DNA of 64,000 bases from Scatophagus argus (lineage: Eukaryota; Chordata; Actinopteri; Scatophagidae), in assembly GCF_020382885.2 (NCBI RefSeq), contig NC_058496.1:11761501-11825500 (forward strand). Direction: 5' to 3'. How positions within the stretch are numbered: the first letter of the stretch is position 1; every line of letters starts with the position of its first letter. The notes under the pieces are model-generated. The model was not told the origin of the DNA. It was given only the letters and a program-made list of their open reading frames with translations, and ran no database searches. This document shows, piece after piece, positions 40,701 through 64,000 of this stretch. The translations under genes were made by a program, and so were the position numbers.

Positions 40701-43700
40701 TACAGAAAACTAGTTGCATATCTATTGTTCGTATTAACAATAAAACAAATCAGTGTATGTAATGTGAAATCTGTAAATAATAATACTAATAATAAAATAT
40801 TTATATGGGAAATATGTCAGGACTATGGATGTCAGTGGTTAACCTCCAATTAACCTTGAATTAACTAACCCTCAGGATCAATAAAGTATCTATCTATCTA
40901 TCTATCATCTAACCAACGAGAATATTATTGACTCATTCTGCATGTTAGTATTTAGTTTAATAAATATTATCTTATCTTATACACACGCCACTAGTGGCAT
41001 TGCTGGCTTGCAGTCTGAAGTAAAGAAAAAATGAAGCATACTAAATGGAGCTCCGTATGGGAACATTTCCTACAGAAAGGCTAAATAGTAAGTATAAATT
41101 GTGTGATGCTAATCTTCAGCTTAGTTGTAGTACTGACACGATGCTGTACCACATTAAGAACAAGAACCCAGCTGCCATGTCAGAGGATGGCTCGCAGACA
41201 AACATCATGTTGCTGCTAGCCAGGGGGAGAAAATGTGATCTGTGCCAGTCTGAGGTCATCACCCAGTTGGTGTGATAAATAAATGAGACTGATATGCTGC
41301 CAATCAGTGTGGTAAAGGGCAAAGGATTCAAAAAGCTAGTTTGTACCACAAGCCTGAGTGTGTTATGCCATCAACAACTACAGTGACAAGAAAGAAAGGG
41401 AAAAAAAATCCTGGAAAACACTGAGTAGAAAGATGGGCTAAAAGTTAAACTAACCAGGGCAGACTAGCTAACTGTGACCACCAATGCTGGACAGTTCTCA
41501 TAAAGAAAGGCTACCACAATATTATCTGTCACTTCATCAGTGAAATATGCTCCACTCAGAGCCTCTCTGTCCAGCACAAGTCGGACAACCTCACTGAACT
41601 CCAGACTGAAAGGAAGGTGCTTCTTTTAACCAAGACTGCATGTCTGTGGGCTTGTTTTAGAGTTCTTCTGCTCAAAGTGGCCAGAAATCGATTAATTAAA
41701 ATGTAAAAAGCCAGAAAGAATTTAAATTATTAAATCACCTATACCTCAAATTCAGAGAGTTAAATTAAATACTTTGGCTTGTTCAATTGCCAGGGCACAA
41801 TTAATATAAATTAATTGTAAACATCTAACAGACATATGCACATACTCTAAATCTTACATCTACCCCCATATCAAACATACCGAAAAACCCAATTTATTAC
41901 AATTTTTGTGAAATTCTGAAAGCTATTCCCTTCCTTCAGTAAAGCTTGTTTCATGATGACAGAACCACCGAAAAACAGACTGACAGTATCTCTGGCCACA
42001 CACCTTTGCTGACCACCTTGCAACCAGGCAGTCTGCAGCACTCACCTCACAGATCTAACAATAGACACAGAAAAAAAAAACAGCCCACCATGTCCCCCAC
42101 GGATCAGCCTGGGGAAGAGAAAGCAGTAGCTACTCCCTCCAGCTTTCCCTTCCTTCTCTTCCTCTAACAACCTCCACCACTTCCTCTCTCCTTTTCCTCA
42201 TCGGCTCGTTCCCTCGCCTTTTTCCCAATTAACTATAGAGTGGAGCTGGTGCAGGTCATCTGACTTGTAGACTCGATAGGTCGGCACAGTGAGAGGCCTA
42301 AGTGGCATGTGGGGCCAACAACAGAGGGCTGAGTCATGTTGTCTGAAAGCAAACATGTTCTTACCACACAAAACAAGGTGGTTCTGAGGACCGGAAGGAT
42401 TATGCTCATGTGTATTATTTTTATACAATAACAGCTACAACCACATTGTGCGTGGCTGCTGTGCTACCATGAGTCACAGCATCATAAACAACTCTTAAAC
42501 TCAATTATACATGAACAACTCAGTGGTCAGTAGTTATGCTCCATGGTGCACTCTGATTTAAAAAAAAAAAATCTAAATCTGACTGCACTCAATAACCTCT
42601 TGTCTCAAAATGTTTGTTTTTAAATCTATATCAAAATTTTGTTTTCACAGCTCTTCTTTCTCTTTCTGGACAAATTTCAGTGAGGTTTCAAAACGGTGAA
42701 ACACTGAGTGAGCTCTCCTCAGGAAGGCAAATGATTTATTGGTGTTTTCATTCAATTTCAATTCATTTGGGCTTTCAGCTCTTTCTTTGCCCTTAAATTG
42801 TCTCAACCATGTTGTTGACACTCTGGCCTTACAATGGAAACTGATTTGCAGTGTTTGGATGTAGATAAACATACAACACATACCTGTATGTTCCATACAT
42901 ACTGTATGGACTTAGGCATCATTGCTTACGTTAGATGGCCCTTCACCATTACTGTCACTACACGGTACACACGGACTGAGGGAATATCCTTAGGTCTACC
43001 TGCCCTGCTACCTTTAAATGAGTGAAAATGAATCTGTTTCACTCGCATACCTTGGTTACACAAACCATAAACCTTGTACAAAACAATGTACAAAAACAAA
43101 CAAATAAATAAATAAAAAGTTTAAAGCAGGAGTGAGTGCCTGCATGATACATCATATACACATACAGCATAGTGAGGCTTTCTAACTGTTTTCACATAGA
43201 GATTGGCCTGGTTGATTTAAGTCCATCATTTAAATCACAGCATATATATTTTAAATGTCTGCCTTACAGCAGCTGTTGGTATCTGTCTAGGCTACCTTGA
43301 GAATCTATGGTGAATTTATAAACTGTACAGCCATATATATTCTGCATTACCTCATATTGACTTAAAACATGATCAATAGATGCTATTAAAACATAAAAAT
43401 CAGATGCTAATTAAGTTTTCTCTGTCACCATGAAACCCTAAATTAAGTTCATTGCCAATAGAGACGATTATGTATACTAATGAGTACAGCTGTGCAATGC
43501 TTGTAACGCTGGCAGCACAGACACAATGGGGACTGGTTAGCTTTTTGGCAACAGCAGAGCACTGTACCATCACATCACCCCCATATGGTAGAGTACTCCA
43601 AATTTCCAAAATGCTTTGGGCTGTATCATGGAGGATGTCGGCTGATGAACTTTTTTTTGTGAAAAATAAATATAGCATCACTGAATTACAGGCAACAGTG

Positions 43701-45355
43701 GGCGGATGCTAAGTATTGTACAGCAGGAATCTAAAATGAATAATATTCTTCCAACTAGGAAAACGACAGAAGCTTGTCAAGGAAATAAGATAATTGTCTA
43801 ATTTACTTCTTGTCTGTCCCAGTTTTATTCCTGCTTGAACAAGGGCTCGCAATGCTGTGTTCTGACACGAAAGCATGTGATATGAGACACACTTCTGAAA
43901 GAAACCAGACACGCGTCAATAAGAACACATGGTTGCCACAAAATAAGTCCTTATAAAATCCTTTGGATTATGAAATGTATTTTCACAAACCTTGTGCCAA
44001 ATGTGTGCACACAAACACAAGAAAGTAGACAGAGTCGGAGGATGTTTACAGAATCTGCATCCAAATGGAGGAGAGTCTGAGAGCAGCTGAGCTGCAGTTT
44101 GCAGAGCCAATAAGAAGTAATGATATCTAATTAAATGGGACAGAGCATGTTTCCATGCTGCCTTGGCATGGATAAACTGAGTCACGTGAGTCAATAAAAT
44201 TACAAGCATGAGGTAATACATGCCATGTTGTTTCTGTCTTTCAGGAGGTATTTGATTTAATATACAATTAACTGCATTTGTGTTGGCATCCTTTAGTGGT
44301 CAGTGCTGGTAATATGCCACGCCTCATTGGACACTAAGCTCAAAGCCATCTGCATTTGAAATGCCATCATTGCACATGCCAAGCCTGAACACACCAGGTA
44401 GTCTTTAGTTCAACAGCAAGAGGGACTGAAAGAGAGAGAGAGAGAGATGAGGAAAAAGAGAAGGGCGAGCACAAAGGCTTAGAAATGCAAGAAAACGAAG
44501 AGTGAAAGTGCTTTGTGTGGAGGTGTGATAATCACTAGGCAGCAGATATGGAATTAACTGACTGCTAATAAGCCATTCCATCAGTCAGATCAGTGGTGGG
44601 CTTTACAACCAGCATTTCCAATTTGAATGGAGTTTAGGGAGACCTGCGCACTGATTGGCTAAACGGCCAACATCTCATTTTGTGAGAAGCGCTGGTTATG
44701 TGAGTGCACAGACTGAAACCATCCCACTCCCTGTCTCTTCTTCTACGGCCACCACCCCGGGACAAACGCCAAAGGTCTCACACAAAACAGAGCTGCATAG
44801 TTCGTGTGTCTATTCTGAATCTCAGGACAGGCTCTGACAGGCTTTCATTTTATTTATTTATTTTTTTTTATTTTACCTCTAGCACTCTCATCGTTTGGAA
44901 TATTAGCTGGAGAAGCCAGAAATGATCTCGGTATTATCTATAACCTTCAGACAGCGGAGCTCTACAAAAGGAAGAGGAACTGTTCCAGATACATGGCACT
45001 TGCGCAACAGGTCTTACCATTTGGTCTATCGGTGTACAATAGAATTAAAGCCATATAGGTTATAGAAGCTGCACGAGGTGTAAAATAAACCATCAAAGTT
45101 TGCAAAGCATCATACAATTCTGAATTTTAACTCTCAGTTTATTTGGCGTATTTATTCTCATGTACTACGATAGCTGCATGCAGTACACGCGGATAAGAGG
45201 AGGCGGACACTCCTCACCCAATTACACTTGGGCAACGGAAAGAAACACCTACCGGGAATGGCCAGGTTGGTGAGCGGAATAGTGTGCATGCTCTGCGGTA
45301 AACTTGCCATCCAGTCTGCAAACCGCAGGTCGCTTCTCCCGTGAGACGAAGCCAT
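31724..45355 (-). CDS. PLCXD3: PI-PLC X domain-containing protein 3, complete
   Basis: PLCXD3 is a small protein made almost entirely of a phosphatidylinositol-specific phospholipase C X domain; it lacks the Y, C2 and PH parts of classical PLCs. Coding exons: 45253-45355, 35821-36077, 35275-35448, 33632-33807, 32902-33003, 31724-31880. All are GT-AG and in phase, giving 322 aa (mammalian 321). The start is the ATG of MASSHGRSDLRFADWMASL, matching the family. The two catalytic-type histidines are present: His37 in PGSHDSF and His114 in FFAHGLF. Other family marks are KKLMRKWLATQTMNF, DLRISTKPRDPDNEL, EVVFLDFNHFYG, WPGQMMPSPWANTTDPEKL and FVELGEFISAVITLNY. The C-terminus is acidic (DDDEDDAT). 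Intron 1 is 9.2 kb and holds a hAT remnant. The compound microsatellite at 45412-45524 lies just upstream of the start. Identification is firm; in vivo enzyme activity of the family is less settled. Confidence 0.96.
31916..31950 (+). other. PLCXD3: Strong G-quadruplex-forming motif in PLCXD3 intron 5
   Basis: Five G runs of 4-6 bases are separated by short loops: GGGGG, GGGG, GGGGGG, GGGGGG, GGGGG. They lie on the plus (template) strand, 36 bp upstream of the exon 6 acceptor. The nascent RNA therefore carries the matching C runs. Confidence 0.85.
40872..40905 (+). mobile_element. Rex/L2-like LINE 3' tail (short)
   Basis: 'ccctcaggatcaataaagta' followed by four TATC units is the same terminal motif as at 1985-2040. 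Only the 3' terminus is recognisable; the insert was probably strongly 5'-truncated. Confidence 0.5.
41040..41700 (+). mobile_element. Decayed hAT transposase with BED zinc finger (ZBED-like)
   Basis: The plus-strand translation resembles the N-terminal half of ZBED1/Ac-type hAT transposases. It shows a BED-finger-like stretch (CDANLQLSCSTDTMLYHIKN), then CDLCQSEVITQL. After two in-frame stops it continues with DMLPISVVKGKGFKKLV, and later CWTVLIKKGYHNIICHFIS and QHKSDNLTEL. The order and spacing match the family. Stops, a frameshift and a lost zinc ligand show it is dead. It is in PLCXD3 intron 1, opposite to the gene. The C-terminal catalytic part was not found nearby. Confidence 0.75.
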
Positions 45356-45411
45356 GCTGCCGCCGTGCACAACGCTCCGTTCTCCCGGTGCCTGCGCCAA
45401 CCTGGAGTGCG

Positions 45412-45489
45412 CTCTCTCTCTCTCTCTCTCCCTGTCCACATACACACACACACACACACACATACCCTCTCTCTCTCTCTCTCTGTCTC

Positions 45490-45524
<35 letters not shown>
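45412..45524. repeat. PLCXD3: Compound (CT)n(CA)n(CT)n(CA)n microsatellite upstream of PLCXD3
   Basis: CT units at 45412-45431, CA at about 45440-45462, CT at 45467-45484, CA at 45492-45524. It lies 57-170 bp upstream of the PLCXD3 start codon, so it is probably in the 5' UTR or core promoter (as GA/GT repeats in the transcript sense). Open frames through it are artefacts. Confidence 0.95.
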
Positions 45525-45525
<1 letters not shown>

Positions 45526-47886
45526 CAGCGCGGCCGAGCACAGTCCACACCCCCGGAGCTGAACGGGCAGCACAATTATGAAAATTTGAAAATGCGGTTT
45601 ATTGGATGCATCCGAAAGATCCATTTTAGCAGTAATACACAGTGATAACACGTTCCGGTTTTAATCACAAAACCGGACAAAAATAACACCACACATCGCC
45701 TCGTAATTTCAGTATTAGTGTGTTTCTCAAAACGAGGAGAGACTACCCCAAATTTTTTCTTTATTCATGGCACACGGCGATCAAAACAGCCACCGGTGTA
45801 ACAAATAGCTGCAGCATAACCCAACACAGCCTACTCTTTTAAAACAGTGTAATTAAGGGAATATGTCAACTCTACAAAAGATAATCTCATAGTAGGCCTA
45901 CAAAGTGGTGCACTTGAGGATGTATTTTGAGAATTTCGAAAACTGAAACACGATTTAAAAACCCTTCAAATATATGATCCTATCAGCCTGCTCGTTGGCA
46001 GTAGTTTTAGCCAAATTGTCAGGCGTCTCCAGACACAGAGGTTCCCTGGTATAACAGATGGACACAATCTCGTTACAGAGCTCTACTTTACATAAGACTG
46101 AATGACTGTTAGCTGTTATTTTAAATGTAATTTTCAGTTGACCTATGAGCACGTCTGAGGTCATGCACTTGGATGACTGAGAGCCATATTCATCTATTCA
46201 TATATGATTCATCATCACTGCAATTAATAGAGCAGTGACAATGACATATTCACTGTGTGATTATCAGCTTCCTGGCCATCTTAAAATGAGACATTTAACC
46301 GAGTAGGTCAAAAGAGATTAAACTTTTAAACTGCATAAAACTCAATGAAGCTACTATACAAATTGCTTATTTTTCTGGCTTGGTAACTAAATAAAGTGAT
46401 TTAACCTAAGAGGTCGATCCTATTAGTTTGTTAATGTTCTCACATAAGGGTTTCAACCACTGCAAGTATCCAAAGCAGTCCAAAGCGGTACACTCAAATA
46501 TCAGGTCATTCTGTCCATAATGCACTGTATGTTGCATCGCTCACACATTCAAATCTATTTATTTGGGTAAAAGCCCGTCATCTTTTCTTTTTCATTGCAT
46601 CTCAGTACAAGTATGAGAAATAGGTTAAGAAAATGTAGGCTTATGGGGTATACCACTCTAATATGAATCATGAAGGGATGCACTGGGTTAACATCAAGAG
46701 CCAGTGGCAACAGTCCCTGTCACTTTCTTCCATTTTTCTGCTTGATGATCCAATCCAGTTGATCTTCTTGAAAGCCCACTGGCTGAATTCTCCAGTTATG
46801 TAACACCCCTCAGGTAATGGCAGTGCCTCTCTACTCTAGTGGAGAAATCACATCAAGAATGTCAATGCAAACGCACCGTCCATTTATAGAAAGCTGTAAC
46901 CTGTAGAGTGTCAGAAGCCATCACTCTCAACGCAGTTGTTTGCTTTCAATCACTGCAATGAGCTGAGTAATTTGAACACACGAGCCAACTATTGTTGGTT
47001 TTCAAGACATTTTGTTTTTTTTGTCACAAGTCACAAGGTTTAGAGGAAAAGAAATTCCACTTGTTTCACTCAGCACACAGTATTTTATTTTATGCTGTAT
47101 ATACAAAGGCAAGGGGACAGCAAATCTGAGTGAAAAAATGTCGAGGTTTCGTGTTTCCTGGCTTAAATGTACCAACTCAATCATATGTGAGGCTGAGAAA
47201 AAAAAAAAACAGTTTGACACTGCAGCAGAGGTAATTATTACATTATTAAAGATGTTATTAAAATGTTATAACAGTCAGATTTTTACATCTCCCTCATTTC
47301 CAAAATAGAGAAAAGCAAAGATGTCTTATAAGGGATGTGTAATTTGGTAGAAGAAAATTTATATTAACTGCTTCATACACATTTCCTTTTTTATGTACTG
47401 AAGAATCACCTGACCTATAGGTCACATTTGTTTTCTAAATTCATTACATTACAGCCCTTTGTATCCTGTTACATTAACACATTCATCAACAGCAAGTATA
47501 ATTCATGTTTAAATTGCTTTATGTGTTTTGTTCATGATACTAAAAAAATGCATACTTTTTGAAATATCACTTTTAGATGGATACTTTGGTAGTAGCTGCA
47601 TAACTACTAGTAAAAATGAATAGCTTAGTGGTGTAATAGGCAACAATGTAATGTTCCCTAACTGTTAAATTAGAACACAGAAAAGAACCATATATGTAAG
47701 GCTCCTGTGAATCCCATTCAGTTAATATTACTGAGCAGTAAATCCTTCTGATATTTGCAGCTGATTACCAAGGATCTGAACCAAGTGTTTGCATTTTATA
47801 AGCTTATTTGACCCATTTCAGGCTGCTAAATCACCATGTGTTTACCACAGAACATGAGTTTTTCCTTAGACACACTGCGGGCTCCT
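45525..47886. other. PLCXD3 upstream region and OXCT1 3' UTR/intergenic
   Basis: No exon was recognised. Both flanking genes are on the minus strand, so the left part is PLCXD3 promoter sequence and the right part includes the OXCT1 3' UTR. A minus-strand AATAAA (TTTATT at 47084-47089), about 0.8 kb past the OXCT1 stop, is a candidate poly(A) signal; another lies near 46558. Confidence 0.5.
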
Positions 47887-58775
<10,889 letters not shown>

Positions 58776-60792
58776 CTAAGAATGGAAGATAAAAACAGAT
58801 TGAGGGTTAAGTTATTCCACTTATTTAAGGGTGGACAAAACAGCAGGGACAACTTACAATGCGACTCAATGCAGTCAAGAACAATCAGTAGTTTTCGATC
58901 ATAATTTCTGCTATATTGGTTACTATAACATTTTACTTTTTATCTTAACTGATAAGGGGAGGCAGTGACATAACTAGATAGAAATGCAAAATGGAGCACA
59001 CAGGTTATAAACAATTTTAGTCTAGCAAATCTATACCGCTCATCTAGAGGTGAAAGGGAAGGTCTCCATTATGATAATCCACAAGATCCAACAATTTTAA
59101 TAGGTGCCGTTTCTCTGGCAAAAAAAAGTTTGGAAGAAAGAAGCTCAGATGAAAACCATTGGAGAAAATACCTGTGTGAGCTAAACCTTTACGTGCATGG
59201 GTAATGTGCTCAAAGATTTTTTCTTAGAGTGTGCATTTAAAAGTAGTCAAAGGTATTAAAGGTCATATTTGATGCAGCAGCAGGACTTCAGTATTCAGAT
59301 GAATTTAGCACCATTACAAGAACAATCTTCGTGCTTTGATGGGACTCTTTCAACAAATGGTGTTCACAGCCATATATTTAAGGAAAATATCTGGGTATAA
59401 ATTGCCAAGGCTGTAGTAGTAGTGGTAACTGCTAAAGGCTTTTGTTGCTAGCATGGTATAGTAAGGACAGAATAAAAAGTTTAAAAGTTTGATCAGAGCC
59501 CTCAGTGCTTTTTATAGATCACAGCGGCAACAATCCACAAATATCCAGGAACTACTATGTCTTATTTATGACAAGTCAAAAGAATTGTTAGGAGAGCAGA
59601 AAACACCAGAAAAAGTCTCCACCAAAGTTTCCTCCATGAGGAACGCTTTCAAAACCCACCAGTGTTCATTGCGATTTATCTTATCGGTGCGTTGTTTGGG
59701 TAAAATGGTTGAAATAGGGGCAAAAGGTTTCTACATAGATACACAGTGGAGTTGTTGTTGTTTTTTTAGGTACAATTCAATGTGTAAATAAAGTGAATAA
59801 ACATTTTCTTCAGAATTTTGAAAATAAGCACAATGAGTTTCATTTTCAAAAAGAGAGCCAAGAAAAGTACTTTTTAAAAAATAAGCAATCTGAAAGATCA
59901 TCCCAGTGACAGAACTGCCAGCTGGGTTAAAAAAAATAATAAAACTGGCTTCTAGTCCCTCATTGTTCCCAATAAAGAAGGTTTCCAAATAAGGAAAGCT
60001 GACATGCAGATATGGCCACAGGGTGACGGCTGAGTAACTGAATTAAAATCCCATTTGCTCATCAATCATGTGAAGAGCCTGCTTTGCTCGCTGCTTGATA
60101 ACCAGAGGATATATATGCCAAGTGTGGTGCATCATAAGGATACGGTTTGCCTCCAGGGAGGCCAGCTGGGTGGAGAAGATATCAACAGGGAGCGGAAGAA
60201 GGGTTGAGAGAGGGGAGGTGGGGTAGAGGAAGTCACAAAAAGCATTGACGGAGGATATGGGAGAGGCCGCAATTCATTTCATAGACTTTATTGCCTTCTA
60301 TAGAACACCAATTGAGAGTGCTCTACTGTAGCAGCTCACAAAACAAAAACAAAACTTAAAATAAAAACAAAATCTGTTACTAAATCAGCATCCATTTTGA
60401 CTTTTAGCCTTCAAACACAATCTCTCCGACTTTATCTCCTTCCTTTGTATTCAACACACACTGACTTATGATACTCAGAAAGGAAACCGTTTCCTTTTTC
60501 ACATGATCAATGTTAACGCACCTTCTGTCAGGCAGGCTAGGTGGTGCATGCAGAGCCCCTAAGGGATAACACTGTCTGACCTGACAGTAGCGAATCTGGA
60601 TTTACAGCTGTGTAAGCCAGACACCTGTTTCTGAACTCAACCCAGCAAGGCTGCTGTTAATCAAAGAGGGCATTGGTTTTTAAAATTAAACATCAATGGT
60701 AAACTTCTAGTCTGGCTATGATCAATAAAGGAGTCAAATTAGCAGCAACCAAGCATGCAGGAACAACAATACAGCTTGTATGAATACATGAT

Positions 60793-60830
<38 letters not shown>

Positions 60831-63800
60831 CAGGTCTCACTAATGCTTATGACTTTTTTTATTTAGGAAACACTTTAATAACATAACATTGCTGTGGAGA
60901 TTTAGAGACAGGTTTAGGGTCTGTTGCTCACAGAGTGTTGTGAATGACCTAAATTGCTGGGAGGATTGGTATTTGGCTTGCCTCTGATTTACAGCTTTGC
61001 ATGTGGTTATCAGAGCCCGCCTTTGATCTAAGCTGCTCCATGCAGCAAAACTCAGACTTATCACAATCTGCATGTGTTTGATGAAGAACACATTTATGAA
61101 ACTGGACGATGGGATAAGCTAATAAACTATTCCATCCTGCTCACTAAATTGACTTTATTCAATCCAGTCCAGCCTTAACTCTTGGTTGGCTATCAGACTT
61201 GTTTGGTCTGACTAGGCTTGGTTTCTACGCTTCTGTAACCCTGCTCACCTGCAGGCCAAAAATTAGAGCTTTCTGAACTCTCTCAATATTGGAGGCATCA
61301 CAGGTGAAGAGAATATCGCTTTGCTAAATTAATTGATTCATGGATACTGTTATATGGAAAGTGACACAGCATCTGGCTTTTGACCAGCAGAAACTGCACC
61401 AACAGAACAAATATACTGTCAAAACAATATCTACCAAGAGGAATATCCTTTGCCTGAGTTGCGTGGGTAATTTAGTCATTTAATTAACACAGCTTTGATG
61501 AGATTAACCTCGCTGGCCTGACTGAAGCCCCACAGGTTTTTAATTTTCTCACCACTCTGATTTCGTCCATTTGCCTGCCGTATTCTTAACACCATAGGGG
61601 CACTAGGACACCTGAAAGTGTGTATCTAGACACATTTCATTAGCAGAAACATGAAAACATGAAAATACCCTGTGAGACATTTCTCCTCTATGCAGGGACA
61701 GCTATTATTCAACCGCTCAAACACAGTGGTACGCATTTATATGTACTGTTCAAGAAGAACTGTTGTATTGTTTCATAACGTATTACAGAAGACCCGATTC
61801 TTTTTAAATGTGAACAATACACTCACTTACAATAAGCATGGTAATCCAAAGACACTTGTATGTTAACTCTGTAGTTATTTATTTCACTGCTTCATATTAG
61901 AGCCAGCAATGACAAAATCGCCTTAGACACTAGCTCCCACAGATATGCAGCCATTTTGCTTTTATTTTATTTATTTATTTTTTTACTGGCTTATTGAACT
62001 ATCTCTTTGAAATTAATCCTTGCCAGAGGCAGATATACAGTAGCCTACCCATATGCTAATTAAATAGGCGTTTTAAAAGATGTAAGCGATGGAACATCCA
62101 TTCATATAATGGCTTTAAAAGTGAGAGATAATGTGGGTGACTGCAGGAGGCAGCGTCAGTGGTGCAGAACCCAGATAACACAAGACTTCTTAAGTCAAAG
62201 CTCTGCCGAGATGACACCTATCACAACATGTGAGAGCAGAGACAATGACACAGTCAGTCCCACTTAATCAACAAGGTTTTTCTGTGAGCCACAACTGGCC
62301 CATAACTAAGACTATTTATCCAAGGCTTATAAGGACATATTAAAAGAGTAAGGGTGGAACAGCAGTGAAGCCGCTTCACTCTGTGATATCCTGCACATAC
62401 AACACTGTTGGCCTTTCTGTCCAGGAAAACAGGGCCATGGGTGTTCAAAGTATGACATTTTTTGTCAAAGGAAGCAATGTGCCCAAGTCCTCTACCCTGG
62501 GAAGGAGCATATAGAAAAAGAAGTTGCCTTTTATCCATTATGAGTCAATAGGATTGACTCAGACGCCAGCCATATTTGTAATTCACAGTGAGATGGTGTT
62601 CCAAAATATGCTGCTGTGGCACTAATGCATGAGAAGCACAATTTGATTAGCATTGTATTTCTCTTACTAGGCTTAGGGGTTGCTTGCATTTTTTTTGTGT
62701 GTTGCCATGACAACGGAAAACGACTTCCTCGCTTGTTGTGCAAGTGTTCACTTTCCAGTCAGTTGCAGAAACACCACAGAAAATGACCCCCTTCACAATC
62801 CAAGAGTTCCCACTTACCAACTGGCTTCCTTTCTCTCCCCCACAAATTGTCTGACAATTTCTACTGTCTGATACAAATGGCTCTCTATTTAATGACATAG
62901 TGACGGACCGCCACAAGCCTTCGTTACCCAGACAACTAATGACAAGAATCAGTGGGACAGACGGGACTGACAGGGAGACAATGACAACCGTGTTCAAACT
63001 GAAAAACTGTTTACAACTGATGAGTACGGTGTAATCCATCACCAGAAATTACAATTGACATTTTCTTCCACAAAAATGACCAGTGATCTTTATATTCATT
63101 TGAACTTGAAATGTTAACCAGATAAGCAGAAATACAACTACAAAATTTGCATTGCAAAAGTGTGCAATATGTAGAAAAGTAAACTATAGGTTAATGAGTA
63201 AAGGTTAACTATTATAATCCCAATACAGTCCACATGATGTTTGTGGTAGGCTTAGAATATTAATAGACAAAATGCAGTTTAATATCGGATCTCTGGTATA
63301 TATAACTGGTATTCAGTTAGACAAAACATTTTTTGTATGCTATTGAAGCTGGGCGAACTATGCCAAATAACACTGGAAACATAAGGTTACAGAGGGGGCA
63401 GGGGAGCTCCATGCCAGTCATACATATACACAAATACAAAACTTGACATTTAAAAATGTACACAGACAGACTCTGACAGGTTTGTGGCACTATAAATGCC
63501 TAATAGGACATTTTTAACTGATGATAAACTGACAACCATGTCCAGGTAAATCTGTTTATTATACAGCAGGAAAGCGAGTCAAGTTTTCAGGGGGGAAAAA
63601 AGCAACACTGCTCTCTTAAGCAGCTCCTTCATTAAATCTGCCACCAGACCTTATCATGAGCACTTGAACTAGTAACTGCATTTTAATAGTCAGTAGCTTG
63701 AGCTATTGCAGTACTTAAGCTGCACTTATACTGAGCCCCCAGGGGTTCGGAATATATGTCTGATGTAGCGCTTGGTTTTGCCGCTTCAAATCAAACTCTA

Positions 63801-64000
63801 TCAAAGTGTTTTGTAAAATACATAGCTGGCATTTGATTGACCAGATGCATTTTCATTGCTTTAGTCAACATAAATAAATAAAGTGTTCATTCATTGACCA
63901 CATTTGTTTATTTCTCTTGGATTTGAAAGACAGAGTGAAAATTAAAGCAGCACTGTTCAGGAAGCCAAACTCCAAATCAATAAAAGTCAAATAAGGTTCT
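58776..64000 (-). other. OXCT1: OXCT1 upstream intron, to window edge
   Basis: The exon at 58686-58775 begins in the middle of the protein, so this stretch is inferred to be intron. The preceding family segment (with a 'LGAMQVSKYGDLANW'-type sequence) was looked for on the minus strand and not found, so it must lie beyond 64000. A (GT)n tract occurs at 60795-60826. No transposon was recognised. Confidence 0.65.
60795..60826. repeat. (GT)n microsatellite
   Basis: About 16 GT units in the OXCT1 upstream intron. Confidence 0.95.

Larger units (their letters stand above)
36078..45252 (-). other. PLCXD3: PLCXD3 intron 1 (9.2 kb)
   Basis: A GT-AG intron without recognised exons. Contents seen are a LINE tail at 40872-40905, a BED-type hAT remnant at 41040-41700, short CA and GA tracts (about 37822, 44432), and otherwise AT-rich unique-looking sequence that may include regulatory elements not identifiable by eye. 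Confidence 0.8.

Noticed and set aside
45158..45651. Several overlapping frames of 70-145 codons on both strands
   Set aside because: Most are translations of the CT/CA microsatellite; only the part from the ATG at 45355 is PLCXD3 exon 1.

Overview
The window is nuclear DNA from a ray-finned fish, most likely a teleost. The genes have vertebrate exon-intron structure with short introns. The deduced proteins are clearly vertebrate, and the repeats are typical of fish: a tRNA-related SINE, Rex/L2-like LINE tails ending in (TATC)n, Tc1/mariner and hAT remnants, and long (GT)n tracts. Species cannot be told from the sequence.

Five protein-coding genes were reconstructed exon by exon. Each exon join was checked for splice sites and reading phase. 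(1) RNF180, + strand, 4478-6860: only the last three exons (RING, linker, C-terminal membrane anchor); the 5' part lies left of the window. (2) RGS7BP, + strand, 9744-15390: complete, 6 coding exons, 251 aa. (3) Complement component C7, - strand, 24416-18428: complete, 18 coding exons, 841 aa, with the full TSP1-LDLa-MACPF-EGF-TSP1-CCP-CCP-FIM-FIM domain order. (4) PLCXD3, - strand, 45355-31724: complete, 6 coding exons, 322 aa. (5) OXCT1, - strand, 58775-47887: only the last four exons (102 aa); the rest lies right of the window.

Layout: 1-4.5 kb is RNF180 intron rich in repeats. RNF180 and RGS7BP are head-to-tail. RGS7BP and C7 converge tail-to-tail over about 3 kb. A gene-free stretch of about 7 kb upstream of C7 starts with a TATA box, a (GT)n tract and a cluster of MITE-like repeats. 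PLCXD3 has a 9 kb first intron holding a decayed BED-type hAT. OXCT1 has a 9.6 kb intron holding a second hAT remnant.

The genes do not form a functional pathway: they are an E3 ligase, a GPCR-signalling scaffold, a membrane-attack-complex protein, a PI-PLC-like protein and a ketone-body enzyme. Their order is a synteny block. It joins RNF180-RGS7BP (human 5q12) to C7-PLCXD3-OXCT1 (human 5p13), and no C6 is visible between C7 and PLCXD3. I found no wholly new biological system. The most unusual signals are in splicing: two GC-AG introns, a C7 first coding exon of only two codons, a C7 acceptor preceded by a (TA)n tract, and another preceded by a roughly 200-nt pyrimidine tract.
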